Assembly: GCA_003212115.1 (NCBI GenBank)
Contig: QCQS01000018.1
Location: 1-17,754 of the forward strand
Length of the DNA: 17,754 nucleotides
Source: Prochlorococcus sp. AG-455-E15
GTDB taxonomy: Bacteria; Cyanobacteriota; Cyanobacteriia; PCC-6307; Cyanobiaceae
Reading direction: 5' to 3'
Shown piece after piece: positions 14,410 to 17,754 of this stretch. Both the position numbers and the translations under genes were made by a program. The stretch's first letter is position 1, and each line of letters starts with the position of its first letter. Under the pieces are notes generated by a model that saw only the letters and a list, made by a program, of their open reading frames with translations, was not told the DNA's origin and did no database searches.

Positions 14410-14435
14410 CTAACATCTTGAGGTTAAGATATTAG
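14410..14435 (-). terminator. hairpin downstream of recD (possible weak terminator or processing site)
   Basis: CTAACATCTT at 14410-14419 and AAGATATTAG at 14426-14435 form a 10-bp inverted repeat with a 6-nt loop and one imperfect position. In the minus-strand RNA that position is a U·G wobble, so the stem is fully paired; in the plus-strand RNA it is a C-A mismatch. That favours a role in the recB-recD transcript, whose stop is 20 nt upstream. The hairpin is followed by AU-rich sequence rather than a U run, so it is a weak terminator at best and might instead be an RNA-processing or 3'-end stabilising element between recD and deaD. Confidence 0.35.
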
Positions 14436-14455
14436 TAATCCTTCAGAAATAAGAT

Positions 14456-16159
14456 CTAATTTAAATAATATATATCTAGAAATTTTTTTGCTCTTGTAAC
14501 AGCAGTATAAAATAACCTTCTTTCAAAATTATCTCTGCAAAAGATATTTTCACTATCTTTTTTTTCTTTTACAGAATATTGATTTCTTCTATATATTTGT
14601 GACCACAAAATGCTTACTTTATCAGATTCACTTCCTTGAGATTTATGAATAGTAATTGCTATTGCTGGTACAACATTTTCTAAATTAGATGGATCAATTA
14701 ATGCGACAATTTCTTCGTTATTACTATTAAATTTTCTAAAAAGAAATTTTCTATTATTATTTAAACCTATACTTACTCCAATATCACCATTTGACAATCC
14801 AAGTTCATTATTATTTTTTGTACACATGATCGGAACACCCTCATTAAGATTTTTAAGGTCATATGGTTTTTTTTGACCAAAAACAATTTCATTCAAATAT
14901 TCAACACTCCATATTCCTGAATTTTTTTCGCATAAAATCAAGTGACTTTGTAAATCAAGAAATATCTTATCTACTAAATCTTTTTCATGTAGCAATAAAT
15001 TATCAATACTCTCATCAAATATATATTTTTTTTTACTTAAATTTGAAGTAGAAATATTTAACTGTTTTAGATAACTTGTAATCGAAAATAATAGATCTTT
15101 TGGAATATCTTTTTCTCTACTCTTTGAAATAGTAATTTCTTTTGAATCATTATTTTTTTCTAATTCTTTTATCTTTTGATTAAGTAAAGAAAAATCATTA
15201 TTAAATATTAAACTACTAATTAATGCTATATCTCCAATATTTCTATAAGTTTTTTCTAAATTTACTACACAAGATTTAATTGAACTATTAACGGAATATT
15301 CAAACAAATAATTCCATATAGAACAGTTATTTACTGGAGACAATTGATTTTTATCTCCAACTAAAATAATTTTACAGTCCTTTGCTAGTAAATTTAAAAC
15401 TGATTCAATCAAATCGATATTAACCATTGACATTTCATCAATTATGAAAATATCAAGCTCTTTTAGTTTAAATTTCAACTTAAGAGATTTATTTTGAGAA
15501 TTTAAAATCCATCTATGTAAAGTTTGAAATTCTATTTGGTCTAGAAATTTTCTAAAGGAAATATTTTTTTTATCATTAAGAGCTTCTTTTAAACGAGCTG
15601 TAGCTTTACCAGTTGGAGCGGATAAACCAATATTTAAAAAGTTATCAATTTTAAGGAGTTCTAGTATTAACTTTATTATTAAGGTAGTTTTACCCGTACC
15701 TGGTCCTCCTTGAAGGAAAACTAAGTTTGAATACTTAAATATATTTTTGATTTTATCAATTTTATTATCATCTTTATAAATTATTGAGTTCATTAAATTA
15801 TCGGTGTCTATTTTTTTTAGGAATAAATTAATAACTCTTTCTATCTTTTTTGACCATTTTGATAAGGATAATTTTCTATTTACTAATAAGAATGGAGAAT
15901 GAAGAGAACCAATCAAACCTATATTTTTTAAAACATCTATATGTTTATTGGGCCAGCCATCTTCTATTAATTCAAAGATTATTAAACTATTATCAACATC
16001 AATAATAGTTTCACCATTTTTTTCAAACTCTAATAAAATTCTTATTACATCTTTTACGAAATTTCCATATTTTTTTTCACTAAATTTGAAAATAACTAAG
16101 ATTAAATTAAATATATGATCGTATTGGAACTTTTCAATATCCGTAGTAGTTTTAGTCAT
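14456..16159 (-). CDS. recD: exodeoxyribonuclease V alpha chain RecD
   Basis: 5'-3' helicase subunit of the RecBCD double-strand-break repair complex (superfamily 1B). An N-terminal interaction domain (about 1-130) is followed by the motor: Walker A GGPGTGKTT at 151-159, APTGKA at 181-186, Walker B region FIIDEMSMV (238-246), LVGDKNQLSPV (266-276), TYR at 304-306, IHKSQGSE at 504-511 and YTAVTRAK at 551-558. Length 567 is close to typical RecD. The ATG at 16157-16159 is one base after the recB stop, so it is translated as part of a recB-recD unit. The gene is strongly Asn/Ile/Lys-rich, even for this window, and contains an A9 tract (T9 at 15026-15034) that does not disrupt the frame. It lacks the long N-terminal extension of RecD2, and its pairing with recB supports RecD1. 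Confidence 0.94.
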   Translation of the reverse strand: MTKTTTDIEKFQYDHIFNLILVIFKFSEKKYGNFVKDVIRILLEFEKNGETIIDVDNSLIIFELIEDGWPNKHIDVLKNIGLIGSLHSPFLLVNRKLSLSKWSKKIERVINLFLKKIDTDNLMNSIIYKDDNKIDKIKNIFKYSNLVFLQGGPGTGKTTLIIKLILELLKIDNFLNIGLSAPTGKATARLKEALNDKKNISFRKFLDQIEFQTLHRWILNSQNKSLKLKFKLKELDIFIIDEMSMVNIDLIESVLNLLAKDCKIILVGDKNQLSPVNNCSIWNYLFEYSVNSSIKSCVVNLEKTYRNIGDIALISSLIFNNDFSLLNQKIKELEKNNDSKEITISKSREKDIPKDLLFSITSYLKQLNISTSNLSKKKYIFDESIDNLLLHEKDLVDKIFLDLQSHLILCEKNSGIWSVEYLNEIVFGQKKPYDLKNLNEGVPIMCTKNNNELGLSNGDIGVSIGLNNNRKFLFRKFNSNNEEIVALIDPSNLENVVPAIAITIHKSQGSESDKVSILWSQIYRRNQYSVKEKKDSENIFCRDNFERRLFYTAVTRAKKFLDIYYLN

Positions 16160-16160
16160 T

Positions 16161-17754
16161 CTAAAAAAGGTTATCTAAATAATTAATTCTTTTTAAAGGT
16201 GCTTTGCTAATAAAAATTCCTGGAGATATATCTTCAGAATTAGATTTTTCAAATAATTCAAAATCTGGCAATCCCTTGAAAAACAAATAAATATATCCTC
16301 CTAGATGTTTATGTGGTTGATAATTTTTAAGTCGCCACTTTAATAATCTATGCAATGCTAATAAATAAAGATGAGATTGCAATGGATAATGATGTTTAAT
16401 CATTTCATTTCTCATGTTTTCATAGTTATAGTTTCTTGGTAAACAATCACTATTATCACTACTAGAAATCAAATTACTTTTCCAATCAATTACCCACCAT
16501 TTACTATCTTCTAATTTATTTCCTATAGGGAAAACACAATCAATACATCCTGAATGAAAGCCTCTATTCATAATTTGAAGATCATTTATTTTATTTGCAT
16601 ATTCTTCACCAAATTCATATTCCTGATCTAAAAAAAAGCAATTTGATATATCATTAGAATTAATATTTCTACCTTCATAAGATAGGGTTAAATCATATTT
16701 AAGTTCCTTAATTAAGTATTCATTTGGAATATCAACTAGTTTCTTATTTTGTAATTCTCTTCCTAAAGATATATTTATGATTCTTAAAATCGCATCTTTT
16801 ACTTTAAAAGCCAAAGAAGTATCGATTTGATGAAAGTTCAATTCCTCAATAATTAAATCAATTAATTCTTGATTATTATCGTTTCTAAATTCAAATCTTT
16901 CTATTATTTTGTGCAGGCAAGTCCCAGCAATAGTTCCTTTTGGAAATTCACTTAAGGGATTTGGATAAGAAAAATAATTAGGATAATTCTTTGAATTCTT
17001 AAAATTAGAATCTTTGATAATTGATATATTATCTTCATAATCCCTATTTTGATTAATGACTGTATCAATATTTTTATCTTTACTTATCCAAGAAGAATAA
17101 CTTGAATAAGAAATAAATTGATAAGAATTGAATACATTAGATATTTTTTTATTATCGTTATCGATTTTCCAAAGATTATTATTAGATCGCTTGGTTTGAA
17201 ACTTAGAAGAAATTTCTTTTATTTTCTCTTTTTCTATCCTGACTTCAAGAGTAGACTTATAAATATTGATATTTTCCAAATTATTAAGTAAATCATTATT
17301 TAAAATATTATTTGTATCCTCTAAATCATTAAAAACAATAAGTTTATATTTGCTCCTTGTAAGTGCTACATAAATTAACCTCTCACTCTCTTTAAATAAA
17401 TCTTCTTCTTCTATTAATTTAAATTTTTCAACCTTCACGTAATTATTAGAAATATTGATGTATATATTTCTATCTATATTTGATTTCCAAAGAGGTCCTT
17501 TAATTTTATTTGACTTATTTGAAATAACTGAGAGATATGGACATAGGACTATTTCAAATTCGAGTCCCTTACTACTATGAATAGTAGAAAGATTTATTCC
17601 ATTTTGAAGATTATAGTCTTTCGTCAAAAAATCTTCTCCAGTAGAAATTCTTAAAATATGATCTAACTGATTTTTATACCAGTTGAAGACTATATTGAGA
17701 TCAAAATCATTATTTATTAATTCTATTTCAACAATTTCTGAAAGTTGAAATAAA
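16161..17754 (-). CDS. recB: exodeoxyribonuclease V beta chain RecB, C-terminal part (5' end cut off by the window)
   Basis: 3'-5' helicase and nuclease subunit of RecBCD. The frame is open without a stop from 16163 to the right edge, so the N-terminal helicase half lies beyond base 17754; a TTG at 17625-17627 is internal and not a start. The visible 531 codons contain helicase motif V (STIHSSKGLEFE, about 17550-17588) and motif VI (VALTRSK, about 17349-17369). The C-terminal nuclease domain opens with GTIAGTCLHKIIERFEF. Its metal-binding residues are Asp (16539-16541, in GCIDCVF), Asp (16485-16487) and Lys (16479-16481) in IDWKSN, and YPLQSHLY gives the Q-x-x-x-Y motif. The nuclease core is therefore intact. 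The gene's TAG is one base before the recD ATG. Very low GC and Asn/Ile richness match recD. Confidence 0.93.
   Translation of the reverse strand, partial: LFQLSEIVEIELINNDFDLNIVFNWYKNQLDHILRISTGEDFLTKDYNLQNGINLSTIHSSKGLEFEIVLCPYLSVISNKSNKIKGPLWKSNIDRNIYINISNNYVKVEKFKLIEEEDLFKESERLIYVALTRSKYKLIVFNDLEDTNNILNNDLLNNLENINIYKSTLEVRIEKEKIKEISSKFQTKRSNNNLWKIDNDNKKISNVFNSYQFISYSSYSSWISKDKNIDTVINQNRDYEDNISIIKDSNFKNSKNYPNYFSYPNPLSEFPKGTIAGTCLHKIIERFEFRNDNNQELIDLIIEELNFHQIDTSLAFKVKDAILRIINISLGRELQNKKLVDIPNEYLIKELKYDLTLSYEGRNINSNDISNCFFLDQEYEFGEEYANKINDLQIMNRGFHSGCIDCVFPIGNKLEDSKWWVIDWKSNLISSSDNSDCLPRNYNYENMRNEMIKHHYPLQSHLYLLALHRLLKWRLKNYQPHKHLGGYIYLFFKGLPDFELFEKSNSEDISPGIFISKAPLKRINYLDNLF

Noticed and set aside
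14863..15051. Plus-strand 62-codon frame inside recD
   Set aside because: It is opposite a well-supported helicase gene and has aromatic-rich, random-looking content typical of the complement of AT-rich coding DNA.
16161..17627. A complete 488-residue gene starting at the TTG at 17625-17627
   Set aside because: The frame is open without a stop to the window edge, and the sequence just upstream reads as RecB continuing into helicase motif V. The TTG is internal, so the gene is recB cut by the window.
1..17754. Mobile elements, CRISPR array, phage or defence island
   Set aside because: No transposase, integrase, terminal repeats, tRNA-linked junction or regularly spaced repeats are seen, and all genes are core housekeeping types. 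RecBCD is the only nuclease system and is a standard repair complex.

Overview
The window reads as a core-genome segment of a very AT-rich, gene-dense marine picocyanobacterium, most likely a high-light Prochlorococcus. The clues are the strong A/T bias, compact genes with few-base or overlapping junctions, a CyanoP (PsbP-like) lipoprotein, a cyanobacterial-type ClpC and a full set of cofactor and repair genes. The genus is inferred from composition and gene content; no search was run. I see no tRNA, rRNA, insertion sequence, prophage, CRISPR array or integron, and no gene-free stretch longer than 300 bases.

Layout. (1) 1-2615, minus strand: the N-terminal 665 codons of clpC, running off the left edge, and a RimI-like acetyltransferase upstream of it. 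(2) 2703-8274, plus strand: a tightly packed probable operon of lysA (lysine), a cdaA-type diadenylate cyclase (c-di-AMP), uppS (undecaprenyl diphosphate), bioB (biotin), trhO (tRNA U34 hydroxylation) and a conserved unknown gene. (3) 8271-9773, minus strand: recR then lipA, convergent with the previous operon so closely that the two stop codons share bases. (4) 9877-10434, plus strand: the CyanoP lipoprotein gene. (5) 10449-14318, minus strand: deaD, a small Cys-containing exported protein, and an ABC exporter whose frame is broken at a homopolymer of eight. (6) 14456-17754, minus strand: recB (5' end beyond the right edge) and recD, one base apart.

How the genes relate. The plus-strand operon puts the c-di-AMP synthase between genes for lysine/diaminopimelate metabolism and the cell-wall lipid carrier, which fits the known tie between c-di-AMP and envelope homeostasis. 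bioB and lipA are the two sulfur-inserting radical-SAM enzymes for the biotin and lipoate cofactors. recB, recD and recR serve recombinational repair. clpC and deaD are housekeeping or stress proteins for protein and RNA quality control.

Most of the window is ordinary core genome. The signals best worth a second look are the perfect 10-bp hairpin ending three bases before the deaD start codon, the T8 tract that splits the ABC exporter (slippage, pseudogene or sequencing error), an RHL in place of the canonical RHR motif in the diadenylate cyclase, the small Cys-containing exported protein, and the Asn/Arg-rich linker of DeaD.
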